Assembly (NCBI GenBank): GCA_965199105.1
Contig: CBDAQO010000002.1
Location: 1,550,001 to 1,614,000, forward strand
Direction: 5' to 3'
DNA from: LMUY01 sp965199105
GTDB taxonomy: Bacteria; Pseudomonadota; Alphaproteobacteria; Acetobacterales; Acetobacteraceae
Length of the DNA: 64,000 nucleotides
Numbering within the stretch: position 1 is the first letter of the stretch; each line of letters begins with the position of its first letter. This document shows positions 7,806 through 17,384 of the stretch, one piece after another. Under the pieces are notes generated by a model, which was not told the origin of the DNA, did not search any database, and saw nothing but the letters and a program-made list of their open reading frames with translations. Position numbers and translations under genes: made by a program.

Positions 7806-9421
7806 AGGGGTGCGAGCGAGGGCGTCGGCGGGGTGTTGGGGATCGTCGTCGTGCCGTCTGGGTAGGTGAAGGCCAGGTTGGGATGGAGAAAGATGTCGAG
7901 CAGGTCGTAGGAGGTGAGGAAACCGGCATAATTGAGCTTGGCTGCGTCGGTGATGGCGCTTGCCGCCTGGAGCGCCCGTCCGTTCGGCGTTTGGAAGCCG
8001 GTCAAGAAGCAGGCGCTTTGGGGCGAGGCGGGGTTGGTGGTGGGCTCGCCAACACCATTGGCGTACTTGTCGATCGGCACGTCGACGGCCGGCGAGCGTA
8101 CGCCGCCCTGCTGCGGCTGCGCGCCGCTGAATGTTGCCGGGGTGATGAGGAGGGGCGAGGCTTCCCGGGGCGGGGCGTAGCTGTGCCCTTCGATCGCCCA
8201 ACGCTCGAGGTTGGCCCAGAGCGCGTCATCGACATAGCGATTGGGAAAGGCGTTGATCACTGTGGGCGGCGTCTGGCCGCAGAAGGCGAGGAACGCGGCC
8301 TCGGTGAAGGCTTGCGGGTTGGGCATGGCCGGCGTGTTGACCAAGTCGCTCGCTTCCGGCGTGCCGCGAACGGTGTCGCCATCGACATGCGACGCCCCGG
8401 CGATCTCATAGTAGCGATAGCGGTTGTTGGGCGCATCGCTGTCCTGGCTCTTGAGAGGGGGAGCCCCAAGGAAGGTGAAGAACTCGATCTCCGAGGCAGT
8501 CTGCGACTGGAACACCGGGGAAACGGTCGAGGCGGGAGGTTGGGTGCGGGCCGCCGATTGGATTGCGGACTCGCAGCCGTTGATCTGCCCGCGCGGACCG
8601 CCGGCGTCAAAGAAGTAGCCGTCGAAAAGCGGCGAGTTGAGGCTGAAGACGCGATCGTAGGTCAGCAGCGTGATGGCTGCGCCGGAATAGCCAGCGATGA
8701 AGACGCGCTTGACGGGCAGGCCGGGGAGCGGGCCGGCGGGGTCGTTGCGCTTGATCAAGCTGCCAAGCGACGAGATTTCGTCGAAGATGATGCCGGGTTC
8801 CGGGCCATCGCCGCAGCTCGCTTGGGTTGCGGCCACGACGGGCCACTGCAATGCGCCATAACGAGCCGGATTGAAGGCTTGCAGCGTCGCAATGCCAGCG
8901 GGCTGCGATGTCAGGGTTACGTAGGCATCGCCGTTCAGAATGAATTGCTTGCTGGCGTGCGCCCACTCGACATCGTCTTCCGAGTCCGCGATGTCGTCGG
9001 CGATTTCAAAGATGACGTTGCCGCTGAAGCGCTCCCGGTCGACCGGTGCGCGGACGATAATGCGGTTCACGTAAGGTACCGGCGCCGCCGAGACGGGGAT
9101 GACGGCATCATTGGCGGGATTGCCCGGCTCGACATATTGATAGGCATTGGCGACGCCAGAAAGAAAGTATTCCTTCTCGGAATAGCCGACCGCGGCAAGG
9201 TCTAGCGGAACGTGATTGAAGTAGACCGAGTCGAAGGCGTGCGAGCCAGGTGGCGCCGGGACCGGGGCAATGCTTGCCGGGTATTGAGCGCGGGCGGCGG
9301 GGGCTGCCAGGCACGTGCCGACAATGGCGCCCAGAACAAATAAGTTGCGTTCCAATCGCCGCGTCGTCTCTCTTGTTGTCTTAAGTTGTGACACAATCAA
9401 ATTACCAGCGAACAAATTCAT
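7799..9421 (-). CDS. Secreted alpha/beta hydrolase domain protein
   Basis: The 540-residue product has a hydrophobic export signal (LFVLGAIVGTCLAAPAARAQ) ending near residue 45 and then a large alpha/beta hydrolase-like domain. The likely nucleophile elbow is GYSGAA. Later HVDGDT and acidic stretches could supply the rest of a triad. It resembles the family annotated as alpha/beta hydrolase domain-containing protein, whose substrates are mostly unknown, so no reaction is assigned. I chose the ATG at 9421 because GAGAGGTGAC lies 9-13 bases upstream. The stop codon lies within a repeat element. No clear operon partner. Confidence 0.72.
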   Translation of the reverse strand: MNLFAGNLIVSQLKTTRETTRRLERNLFVLGAIVGTCLAAPAARAQYPASIAPVPAPPGSHAFDSVYFNHVPLDLAAVGYSEKEYFLSGVANAYQYVEPGNPANDAVIPVSAAPVPYVNRIIVRAPVDRERFSGNVIFEIADDIADSEDDVEWAHASKQFILNGDAYVTLTSQPAGIATLQAFNPARYGALQWPVVAATQASCGDGPEPGIIFDEISSLGSLIKRNDPAGPLPGLPVKRVFIAGYSGAAITLLTYDRVFSLNSPLFDGYFFDAGGPRGQINGCESAIQSAARTQPPASTVSPVFQSQTASEIEFFTFLGAPPLKSQDSDAPNNRYRYYEIAGASHVDGDTVRGTPEASDLVNTPAMPNPQAFTEAAFLAFCGQTPPTVINAFPNRYVDDALWANLERWAIEGHSYAPPREASPLLITPATFSGAQPQQGGVRSPAVDVPIDKYANGVGEPTTNPASPQSACFLTGFQTPNGRALQAASAITDAAKLNYAGFLTSYDLLDIFLHPNLAFTYPDGTTTIPNTPPTPSLAPLL

Positions 9422-9861
9422 ACAATTGTCACCTCTCGTTGTAGGTCGCACTCAACAGAAAATCCACAGTCAAGCATCCGTGCTGATCTTACACCAGTTT
9501 GCTTGAAATGGCAGTCGTTTTATATCAAACGTGCGCCGGCAAAGAACTGCGACACAAAAGTATTATAGTTCTGGGTGAGAATGAGTTGTTTTCTCGCTCG
9601 GGCGAGCGACGTCCGTCACCGAAAACCGTGGGGTGGCGGCAGCGGTTTGGCTGCGGCCGGCCAAGCTCAAGGCGCCTTCACCCCTCCCTCCCTGTCACGG
9701 ACGGGACAGGGAGCGGGCAGTTGCGATTGCCTAGAGCATGATCTCTTCGATCATGCTCTGCTTGACTGAGAAAAGAGCAGCTTTATCCGAGCCTTCGGAT
9801 CGCGAAGCGACTCCGATTGCTCGGATGCTGCTCTTGCGCCAGGGGAGAGCCGGTAGACCTG
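9422..9861. other. Intergenic region between hydrolase and purL
   Basis: These 440 bp separate the start of the minus-strand hydrolase from the stop of purL, also minus strand, so the region should hold the hydrolase promoter and the pur terminator. I see the hydrolase ribosome site near 9431-9440, an AT-richer stretch from 9440 to 9600 where a promoter would fit, a GC-rich inverted segment around 9690-9715, and one complete repeat element at 9732-9835. I see no convincing gene. Confidence 0.6.
9732..9835. repeat. TAGAGC-family two-hairpin element (R2)
   Basis: This 104-bp copy belongs to the same subtype as those at 49985 and 52905. Hairpin 1 is GAGCATGATC/GATCATGCTC around a 5-base loop. 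Hairpin 2 is built from AGAGCAGC...GCTGCTCT with an inner CCGAGC/GCTCGG. The left end is CTAGAGCATG. The right end reads GCTGCTCTT, so the last base of the usual CTCTA has changed. It lies just downstream of purL. Confidence 0.85.
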
Positions 9862-12048
9862 TTAAATCCAGGTCGAAAAGAAGCGTTCATGGGCAGCCCG
9901 CAAGTCGGCCAGTGTCACAAAGCTGCCGTCGGCAAGGGTAAGGCGGTCGCCAGAGGCGGAGCCGATCCGCAGCACGGGAATGTCGGCCTCATCGGCGCGC
10001 CACATCAACTCCGCCGCGTCCGCCACCGCCACCACATAGCGCGCCTGATCCTCGCCGAACCAGAACGCGTGCTCGTCGATGCCCGGCGGCAGGCGGGCCA
10101 AATGCACGCCCACGTCGCCCGCCAGCGCCATCTCGGCCACCGCCACCAAGAGGCCGCCGTCAGACACGTCGTGGCAGGCCGCCACGTGCCCGGCGGCGAT
10201 CTCAGCGCGCACGAAGTCGCCATGGCGGCGCTCGGCGGCGAGGTCCACGGGCGGCGGCCCGCCCGCTTCCAGCCCGGCCACCTCGCGCAGCCACAGCGAT
10301 TGGCCCAGCCAGCCGCGGGTTTGCCCCACCAGCACCAGCTCCAACGCCGGCTGCAGCGCCAGCCCCACGGCGCGGGCAGCGTCGTTCAGCACGCCCAGGC
10401 CGCCGATCGCCGGGGTCGGCAGGATGGCCGCACCGTCTGTCTCGTTGTAGAGCGAGACGTTGCCGCTCACGACCGGGAAATCGAGCGCCACGCAAGCGGC
10501 GGCCATGCCCCGGATGGCGGCGGCGAACTGGCCCATCACCAGCGGCTTTTCCGGGTTGCCGAAGTTCATGTTGTCGGTGATGGCCAGCGGCGTGGCGCCC
10601 GTCGCGGTGATGTTGCGCCACGCCTCGGCCACCGCCTGCATGCCGCCCATCTCCGGGTTGGCGGCGCAGTAGCGCGGCGTGCAGTCGGTGGTCAGCGCCA
10701 GCGCCAGGTCGTGGTCCTCGATGCGCACGATGGCGGCGTCCGCGGCACCCGGGCGGCGGACGGTCTGGCCGCCGATGGTGCTGTCATACTGGTCCCACAC
10801 CCAGGCGCGGGAGCACAGGTCAGGACAGCCCACCAGCTTGACCAAGGCCTCGATCACCCCGAGCGGGCTCGTCACCGGGCCAAGGCCGGCGGGCGGCGGC
10901 GTGTCCTCGGTGGGGCGCTGGTAGAGCGGCGCCTGATCGGCCAGCGGCGCCAGTGGAATGTCCGCCTCCATCGCGCCCTGGTGCCGGATGACGATGCGGC
11001 CGGTGTCGGTCAGCGTGCCGATCACGGCGAAATCCAGCTCCCACTTGGCGAAGATGGCGCGCGCCAGCTCCTGCCGGTCGGGACGCAGCACCATCAGCAT
11101 GCGCTCCTGGCTCTCCGACAGCATCATCTCGTAGGCGGTCATCCCCGTCTCGCGCTGCGGCACCGCGTCCAGCTCGAGCGCGATGCCGACGCCGCCCTTG
11201 CCCGCCATCTCCACCGCGGAGGAGGTGAGCCCGGCCGCCCCCATATCCTGGATGGCCACGATGGCATCGGTCGCCATCAGCTCGAGGCAGGCTTCGATCA
11301 GCAGCTTTTCGGTGAACGGGTCTCCCACCTGCACCGTGGGCCGCTTGCTCTCATTCTCGCTGGCGCTGTCGCCGCCGAACTGGGCCGAGGCCATGGTGGC
11401 ACCGTGGATGCCGTCCCGCCCGGTGCGGCTGCCGACATAGACCACCGGGTTGCCCACCCCGGCCGCGGCGGAGAGGAAAATCCGGTCACGCGGCGCGATC
11501 CCCACCGTCATCGCGTTCACCAGCGGGTTGCCGTTATAGGCCGGGTGGAAGTTCACCTCGCCGCCCACCGTGGGCACGCCGACGCAGTTGCCGTAGCCGC
11601 CGATGCCCCGCACCACACCGTCCACGATGCGCCGCGTTGCCGGATGGGTGGGGCTGCCGAAGCGCAGCGCGTTGAGGTTGGCGATCGGGCGGGCGCCCAT
11701 GGTGAACACGTCCCGCAGGATGCCGCCGACGCCGGTGGCAGCCCCCTGGTAGGGCTCGATGAACGACGGGTGGTTGTGCGATTCCATCTTGAAGACGGCG
11801 GCGAGCCCCTCGCCGATGTCCACCACCCCCGCATTCTCGCCGGGCCCGTGGATCACCCAGGGCGCCGTGGTGGGGAGCTGCTTGAGCCAATGGCGGGACG
11901 ATTTGTAGGAGCAGTGCTCCGACCACATGACGGAGAAGATGCCCAGCTCCGTGAGCGTCGGCGTGCGCTCCAGGATGGTGAGCACGCGGCCATATTCCGC
12001 CGCGGACAGGCCGAACTCGGCGGCGAGCGCCTGGTTGACGTCCCTCAT
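9862..12048 (-). CDS. purL: Phosphoribosylformylglycinamidine synthase subunit PurL
   Basis: PurL is the ATP-dependent synthetase subunit that makes FGAM from FGAR, using ammonia from PurQ. At 728 residues it is the small (PurS-dependent) type. Motifs include HNHPSFIEPYQGAATGVGGI near residue 95 and DVFTMGARPIANLNALRFG just after it, plus AIQDMGAAGLTSSAVEMAG in the middle. The ATG at 12048 overlaps the purQ stop by 4 bp, so purQL is translationally coupled. PurS, needed for the three-part complex, is encoded at 13487-13789, separated by a toxin-antitoxin pair. Confidence 0.96.
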   Translation of the reverse strand: MRDVNQALAAEFGLSAAEYGRVLTILERTPTLTELGIFSVMWSEHCSYKSSRHWLKQLPTTAPWVIHGPGENAGVVDIGEGLAAVFKMESHNHPSFIEPYQGAATGVGGILRDVFTMGARPIANLNALRFGSPTHPATRRIVDGVVRGIGGYGNCVGVPTVGGEVNFHPAYNGNPLVNAMTVGIAPRDRIFLSAAAGVGNPVVYVGSRTGRDGIHGATMASAQFGGDSASENESKRPTVQVGDPFTEKLLIEACLELMATDAIVAIQDMGAAGLTSSAVEMAGKGGVGIALELDAVPQRETGMTAYEMMLSESQERMLMVLRPDRQELARAIFAKWELDFAVIGTLTDTGRIVIRHQGAMEADIPLAPLADQAPLYQRPTEDTPPPAGLGPVTSPLGVIEALVKLVGCPDLCSRAWVWDQYDSTIGGQTVRRPGAADAAIVRIEDHDLALALTTDCTPRYCAANPEMGGMQAVAEAWRNITATGATPLAITDNMNFGNPEKPLVMGQFAAAIRGMAAACVALDFPVVSGNVSLYNETDGAAILPTPAIGGLGVLNDAARAVGLALQPALELVLVGQTRGWLGQSLWLREVAGLEAGGPPPVDLAAERRHGDFVRAEIAAGHVAACHDVSDGGLLVAVAEMALAGDVGVHLARLPPGIDEHAFWFGEDQARYVVAVADAAELMWRADEADIPVLRIGSASGDRLTLADGSFVTLADLRAAHERFFSTWI

Positions 12049-12743
12049 GCCGCCGCCAACGCCTCCACCAGCCCGGCGAACAGCGGCGCGCCGTCGGTGC
12101 CGCCGACCAGCGGGTCCACCAGGTCCTCCGGGTGCGGCATCAAGCCCAGCACGCGGCCGTTGGCGCTGTAGACGCCAGCAATCGCGCGGGCCGAGCCGTT
12201 CAGGTTCGCTTCCGGCGCGGTCTCCCCCCCGGGCGTGACGTAGCGGAACGCGACACGGTCCTCGGCTTCGAGCGCGTCCAGCATCGCCGGGTCGGCGGTG
12301 TAGTTGCCGTCGCCATGGGCCATCGGGGCGCGGAACACCTGGCCGCGCTGGTAGTGGCGCGTGAAGGCGGTGCCGGCGCGTTCCACCCGCAAGTGGCAGT
12401 CACGCGAGAGAAACCGCAGCCCGGCGTTGCGCAGCAGGGCGCCCGGCAGCAATTGCGCCTCGGTGAGGATTTGGAACCCGTTGCAGATGCCCAGCACGTG
12501 GCCGCCGCGCTCGGCAAAGGCGCGGATGGCCGGCATGATCGGGGAATGCGCCGCCATGGCACCGCAGCGCAGGTAGTCGCCATGCGAGAAGCCACCGGGC
12601 AGGATCACCAGGTCGAGCCGCTCCGGCAGCGTCCTCTCGCCGTGCCACAGCGTGGGCGGGCGGTGCCCAGTGGCGCGCTGCAGGGCGATGGCGACGTCGC
12701 GCTCGCGGTTGGTGCCGGGAAAGAGCACGATGGCGGATCTCAT
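12045..12743 (-). CDS. purQ: Phosphoribosylformylglycinamidine synthase glutaminase PurQ
   Basis: PurQ releases ammonia from glutamine for PurL. The 232-residue protein has the class I amidotransferase triad: the nucleophile Cys in GHVLGICNGFQILTEA and the His/Glu pair in LGLMPHPEDL near the C terminus. The start ATG at 12743 has GAGG about nine bases upstream and gives the family N terminus MRSAIVLFPGTNRERD; the longer open frame is non-homologous. Its upstream side faces the antitoxin gene, so it needs its own promoter in the 129 bp at 12744-12872 or read-through from purS. Confidence 0.95.
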   Translation of the reverse strand: MRSAIVLFPGTNRERDVAIALQRATGHRPPTLWHGERTLPERLDLVILPGGFSHGDYLRCGAMAAHSPIMPAIRAFAERGGHVLGICNGFQILTEAQLLPGALLRNAGLRFLSRDCHLRVERAGTAFTRHYQRGQVFRAPMAHGDGNYTADPAMLDALEAEDRVAFRYVTPGGETAPEANLNGSARAIAGVYSANGRVLGLMPHPEDLVDPLVGGTDGAPLFAGLVEALAAA

Positions 12744-12872
12744 AGGATGGACCTCACGCGGGCTGGACTCCTCGGTCACTGCTGGCGCTCCTCTAGCACG
12801 CGAGCGGCGTTTTTGTTGCAACCCGCACCCACCCCCACTAAGATGCATTCTGCATCCGTTTTGGAGGCTGCC

Positions 12873-13124
12873 ATGTCCGTCAACCTGTCCATCAAGAACA
12901 CTCCCGACGCCCTGGTCGCCATCTTGAAGCGGCGCGCCACTCGGCATCACCGCTCGCTGCAAGGCGAGGTGATGGCGATCTTGGAGGTGGCTGCGCGCGA
13001 GGACCCGGTGTTGGATCAGGACCGCGTCCAGCAGCTCATCGCCAAGGTCAAGGCGATCAACCTGCCCTCGGCCTCGCTCGCGGCGCAGATGGTCCGTGAG
13101 GATCGGGATGGCGGCCACCAGTAA
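12873..13124 (+). CDS. FitA/VapB-like ribbon-helix-helix antitoxin
   Basis: This is an 83-residue protein with an N-terminal ribbon-helix-helix pattern (MSVNLSIKNTPDALVAILKR, then RRATRHHRSLQGEVMAILE) typical of FitA-type antitoxins. Such antitoxins bind their own promoter and neutralise a PIN RNase through the C-terminal tail. GGAGG lies five to nine bases before the ATG. The stop lies inside the downstream toxin gene (overlap 13108-13124). It is on the opposite strand from the surrounding pur genes and sits between purQ and purS. Confidence 0.83.
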   Translation: MSVNLSIKNTPDALVAILKRRATRHHRSLQGEVMAILEVAAREDPVLDQDRVQQLIAKVKAINLPSASLAAQMVREDRDGGHQ

Positions 13125-13503
13125 AGTGGTCGACGCCTCGGCACTCGCCTGCTTCTGCTTCGACGAGCCTGAGATCGAGCAGGTCGCGCAACAGCTGGTC
13201 GGCTACACCCTGTTCGCCCCAGCCCTGCTGGAGTTCGGGCTGGGCAACATCTGCTGGAAGCGCCTGCGCAAGGACCCGGTGCAATCCCCCGCCATCCTCG
13301 CCCAGTTCGCCATCCGGCGCGAGTTCCCCATCACCGTCCGGCCGGTGGTGATGGAGGAGGTCGTGGCCCTGGCGGCGCAAACCGAGCTGACCGCCTATGA
13401 CGCGAGCTATCTCTGGCTGGCCCGCATCCTCGGCGCCGCACTCATCACGCTGGACGCCAAACTCGCCCGCGCCGCCGCCCACGTGCTCAGCTCGCCGGCG
13501 TAA
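13108..13503 (+). CDS. PIN-domain (VapC/FitB-type) toxin
   Basis: The 131-residue product has the PIN acidic residues: Asp in KVVDASALACF, Glu in PALLEFGLGN, Asp in TAYDASYLWLA and Asp in ALITLDAKLA. PIN toxins are magnesium-dependent RNases, often cleaving tRNA. I chose the ATG at 13108 (GAGG seven bases before); a GTG at 13096 is possible. It overlaps its antitoxin by 17 bp. Its 3' end overlaps the 3' end of purS by 17 bp in convergent orientation, so transcription of the toxin could run against purS. All four acidic residues are intact. Confidence 0.85.
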   Translation: MAATSKVVDASALACFCFDEPEIEQVAQQLVGYTLFAPALLEFGLGNICWKRLRKDPVQSPAILAQFAIRREFPITVRPVVMEEVVALAAQTELTAYDASYLWLARILGAALITLDAKLARAAAHVLSSPA

Positions 13504-13789
13504 CCGGACGCGCCACGCCGCGCGGCTTGCGTGCCGGCCGCTTCACCGGGGCAGCCAAGTCCACCCGGAAGCTCTCGATCACCGTGTTGGCCAGCAGCTT
13601 GCGGGCCATGTCCTCCGCCTTGGCGCGGGCTTGCTCGACGTCGGTCTCGGCCAGCTCCAGCTCGATCACCTTGCCCGCCCGCACCTCGCCCACGCCCTCG
13701 AACCCCAGGCTGCCCAGCGCGTGGCCGATCGCGCGGCCCTGCGGGTCGAGCACGCCCTCCTTCAGCATGACGGTGACGACGGCCTTCAC
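13487..13789 (-). CDS. purS: Phosphoribosylformylglycinamidine synthase subunit PurS
   Basis: PurS is the small bridging subunit of the PurLQS complex. The 100-residue protein has the family core (VTVMLKEGVLDPQGRAIGHA, LGFEGVGEVRAGKVIEL, and ARKLLANTVIESF) plus a basic C-terminal tail of about 20 residues beyond the usual length (about 80). It starts at GTG, 4-bp overlapping the purC stop (GTGA), so purC-purS are coupled. The tail lies in the part overlapped by the toxin gene, which suggests the tail was added when the toxin-antitoxin pair arrived; that is inference. Confidence 0.92.
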   Translation of the reverse strand: MKAVVTVMLKEGVLDPQGRAIGHALGSLGFEGVGEVRAGKVIELELAETDVEQARAKAEDMARKLLANTVIESFRVDLAAPVKRPARKPRGVARPVTPAS

Positions 13790-14550
13790 TGCAGGCCCTC
13801 CGGCCCCTTCAGGTCCCGCGCGCCCGCTTCCGGCAGGATGCCCAGGCGCCGCGCCACCTCCTGGTAGGCTTCCTCCACCCGCCCGAGGTCGCGGCGGAAG
13901 CGGTCCTTGTCCATCTTCTCGTTGGTCTTGGAGTCCCACAGCCGGCAATTGTCCGGGCTGATCTCGTCGGCCAGGACGATGCGCATGTCCTCATCCTCCC
14001 ACAGCCGGCCGAACTCGAGCTTAAAGTCCACCAGCGTGATGCCGACGCCGAGGAACAGCCCGGTGAGGAAGTCGTTCACCCGAAGCGTCAGCGCCACGAT
14101 GTCGTCCATGTCGGCGGTGTTGGCCCAGCCGAACGCGGTGATGTGCTCCTCGGCCACCATCGGGTCGTTCAGCGCGTCGTTCTTGTAATAGTACTCGATG
14201 ATCGACCGCGGCAGCCGCGTGCCCTCCGGAATACCCAACCGGGTGGACAGCGACCCGGCGGCCACGTTGCGCACCACGATCTCGAGCGGGATGATCTCGA
14301 CTTCGCGGATGAGCTGCTCGCGCATGTTCAGCCGGCGCACGAAATGGGTCGGCACGCCGATTTCGCCGAGCCGGGTCATGAGGTATTCGCTGATCCGGTT
14401 GTTCAGCACGCCCTTGCCGGTAATGACGCCCTTTTTGGCGCCATTACCGGCGGTCGCGTCGTCCTTGAAGTATTGCACCAGGGTGCCGGGCTCTGGGCCC
14501 TCGAACAGGACCTTTGCCTTGCCCTCGTAAAGCTGCCGGCGCCGGGCCAT
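13786..14550 (-). CDS. purC: SAICAR synthetase
   Basis: PurC ligates aspartate to CAIR in purine synthesis. The 254-residue protein begins MARRRQLYEGKAKVLFEGPE, the standard N terminus, and contains the family motifs GNGAKKGVITGKG and EIISPDNCRLWD-like DEISPDNCRLWD near residue 200. Length is normal. It is the first gene of the purC-purS unit on the minus strand. A short intergenic region (14551-14620) separates it from a small secreted-protein gene that reads the same way. Confidence 0.95.
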   Translation of the reverse strand: MARRRQLYEGKAKVLFEGPEPGTLVQYFKDDATAGNGAKKGVITGKGVLNNRISEYLMTRLGEIGVPTHFVRRLNMREQLIREVEIIPLEIVVRNVAAGSLSTRLGIPEGTRLPRSIIEYYYKNDALNDPMVAEEHITAFGWANTADMDDIVALTLRVNDFLTGLFLGVGITLVDFKLEFGRLWEDEDMRIVLADEISPDNCRLWDSKTNEKMDKDRFRRDLGRVEEAYQEVARRLGILPEAGARDLKGPEGLQ

Positions 14551-14620
14551 TGCCTGTATCCTCGTATCGTCCCCGCCCTATAGCAGGGGGTGAGCCCCCC
14601 CGCCACCCGCGGGCCGACGC

Positions 14621-14839
14621 TTACCAGCCCTCGGCGCCGCGCCACTCCTGGTGCACCTGCTCCCAGTGATGGTGGCGCTCCCACTCGCGGTGGCGCCACT
14701 CGCGGGCGCGCCACTCCTCATCGGCATGGCCGTAGCCGTAACCCGGCGGCGGCCCCTGCACCCAGACCGGCTGGGCGGATGCGGCACCGGCGGCGGCGAG
14801 GGTGGCGAGCAGGGTCAGGCTGAACAGGGTTTTGCGCAT
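14621..14839 (-). CDS. Small secreted His/Trp/Glu-rich protein
   Basis: This is a 72-residue product with a clear Sec signal (MRKTLFSLTLLATLAAAG, cleavage after ASA). The mature part is about 50 residues: a Pro/Gly/Tyr stretch followed by an alternating run of Glu, Arg, Trp and His (HREWERHHHWEQVHQEW). GGAGG lies six bases before the ATG. Such short charged secreted proteins are frequent in Acetobacteraceae, but I know no function. The His-rich tail could bind metal, which is speculation. Adjacent purC is probably unrelated. Confidence 0.65.
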   Translation of the reverse strand: MRKTLFSLTLLATLAAAGAASAQPVWVQGPPPGYGYGHADEEWRAREWRHREWERHHHWEQVHQEWRGAEGW

Positions 14840-14961
14840 GGCGGACCTCCTTGATCCAGGAGTGACCATGCCCGGCGATCGCGGCCCGATTGCGGGGGCT
14901 TTGTGGTCATATCGCGGCCGCCGCACCCGTCGGCGAACGGCCGCGGACAGTAACGCTGGGT

Positions 14962-15065
14962 TAGAGCAGGTCTGCCCTGACTGGAACAGTCATGCGGTGA
15001 ATCTGCTCGCACAAACAAAGAGCTAGAGCGTGACCGGCGGCTCTATTTGAGCCGGTCATGGTCTA
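14962..15065. repeat. TAGAGC-family two-hairpin element (R3)
   Basis: This 104-bp copy starts TTAGAGCAGG and ends ATGGTCTAG. Hairpin 1 is GACTG/CAGTC. The linker is CACAAACAAAGAGCTAGAGC. Hairpin 2 is TGACCGGC/GCCGGTCA. The left half matches the copy at 40662 and the right half matches the copy at 39490, so halves are shuffled between copies. The right end CTA at 15063-15065 is the stop codon of the minus-strand ORF that begins there. Confidence 0.85.
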
Positions 15066-15275
15066 GCCGCCGATGAGTTGCAGCAGCGCCAAAGACATCA
15101 CCGTCATCATCGCCCCCGTTCCAACGCCGGCCAGAGTGCGCGACCAGCGCGATAGCTTGCCGGCATCCTCCTGTTGCGAGGCCGCGATGTACTGCACGGC
15201 GACGGCAGCGAAGCCCTTGCTGAACTCCGCCAGTTGCGCCGGGTGATCAATCGTTGTGGAGCTGAGAATACTCAT
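15063..15275 (-). CDS. Hypothetical protein with C-terminal membrane segment
   Basis: This is a 70-residue product (81 if the ATG at 15308 is used). The N-terminal half is mildly acidic and helical (PAQLAEFSKGFAAVAVQYIA). The C-terminal half has a hydrophobic segment (AGVGTGAMMTVMSLALLQL) that probably spans the membrane. Neither start has a strong ribosome site. Its TAG stop is the end of repeat R3, so the original C terminus may have been altered by insertion. I do not recognise a family. It is close behind purB on the same strand, with 97 bp between. Confidence 0.45.
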   Translation of the reverse strand: MSILSSTTIDHPAQLAEFSKGFAAVAVQYIAASQQEDAGKLSRWSRTLAGVGTGAMMTVMSLALLQLIGG

Positions 15276-15372
15276 GACACGCCATGAAATGCTTGATGGC
15301 AATTTCATGCCAAGCGAAGCCCCGTCGTTTCAAGCATCTTCTTCGTCCGGCCCCACACCCCTACTCGGCGGC

Positions 15373-16735
<1,363 letters not shown>

Positions 16736-16737
<2 letters not shown>

Positions 16738-17374
16738 GCAGTCACTGCTCCACTTGGCGGGTCACGCGCCGATCCTAGCCGAACTCGCCACCCTCGCGCA
16801 GGTGTTGTTTATCGACCTGGTGCTCGCTGGCGACAACGCCGTCGTGGTGGCAATGGCGGTGGCGGGCTTGGCGGCGGGCCAGAAGCGGCGCGCCGCCGTG
16901 CTCGGGATTGCGGTGGCGGCGGTGATCCGGCTCGGCCTGGCCACCGTGGCGCTGCAATTGCTGGCCATCGTCGGGTTGACGCTGGCGGGCGGGCTGCTGC
17001 TGCTCTGGGTGTGCTGGCGCATGTACCGCGAGTTGCGTCCGCATCGGCGCGGCGCCCGCGCGGCCCCGCCCAAATCGCTCGCGGCGGCGGTAATGCAGAT
17101 CGCCGCGGCCGACCTTTCCATGAGTGTGGACAACATCCTGGCCGTGGCAGGCGCTGCGGAGGGCCATCCCGCCGTGTTGCTGGGCGGGCTGGTGGTCTCC
17201 GTCGTGCTGATGGCGCTGGCGGCGACCCTCATCGCGCGGCTGCTCGAGCGGTTCCGCTGGCTGGCTTGGGCCGGGCTGCTGATGGTGCTGTTCGTGGCCT
17301 GCAAGCTGATCTGGCAGGGCGGCGCGGAGGTCTGGCTGCACGTGATGCCGGGCCTGCGCAGCGTTCTCCACTGA
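16736..17374 (+). CDS. TerC/YjbE-family integral membrane protein
   Basis: This 212-residue protein has about six to seven hydrophobic segments and two copies of the TerC acidic motif: LVLAGDNAVVVAMA near residue 30 and DLSMSVDNILAVAG near residue 125. TerC/YjbE proteins are membrane proteins tied to tellurite resistance or to metal (notably manganese) loading of exported enzymes. The inverted two-half structure is intact. It is divergent from purB, with overlapping start codons, so its promoter must lie within purB coding sequence or the mRNA is nearly leaderless. The ion handled is unknown. Confidence 0.83.
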
Positions 17375-17384
17375 CGGCGCCGGG

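Noticed and set aside
9732..9835. Element R2 as a small RNA gene
   Set aside because: It has strong hairpins, but the same sequence recurs at many places with TA-flanked ends, so a mobile repeat explains it better. A terminator effect is possible.
14143..14583. A 146-codon plus-strand frame opposite purC
   Set aside because: It lies antisense to the conserved N-terminal half of purC, has no ribosome site and no domain.
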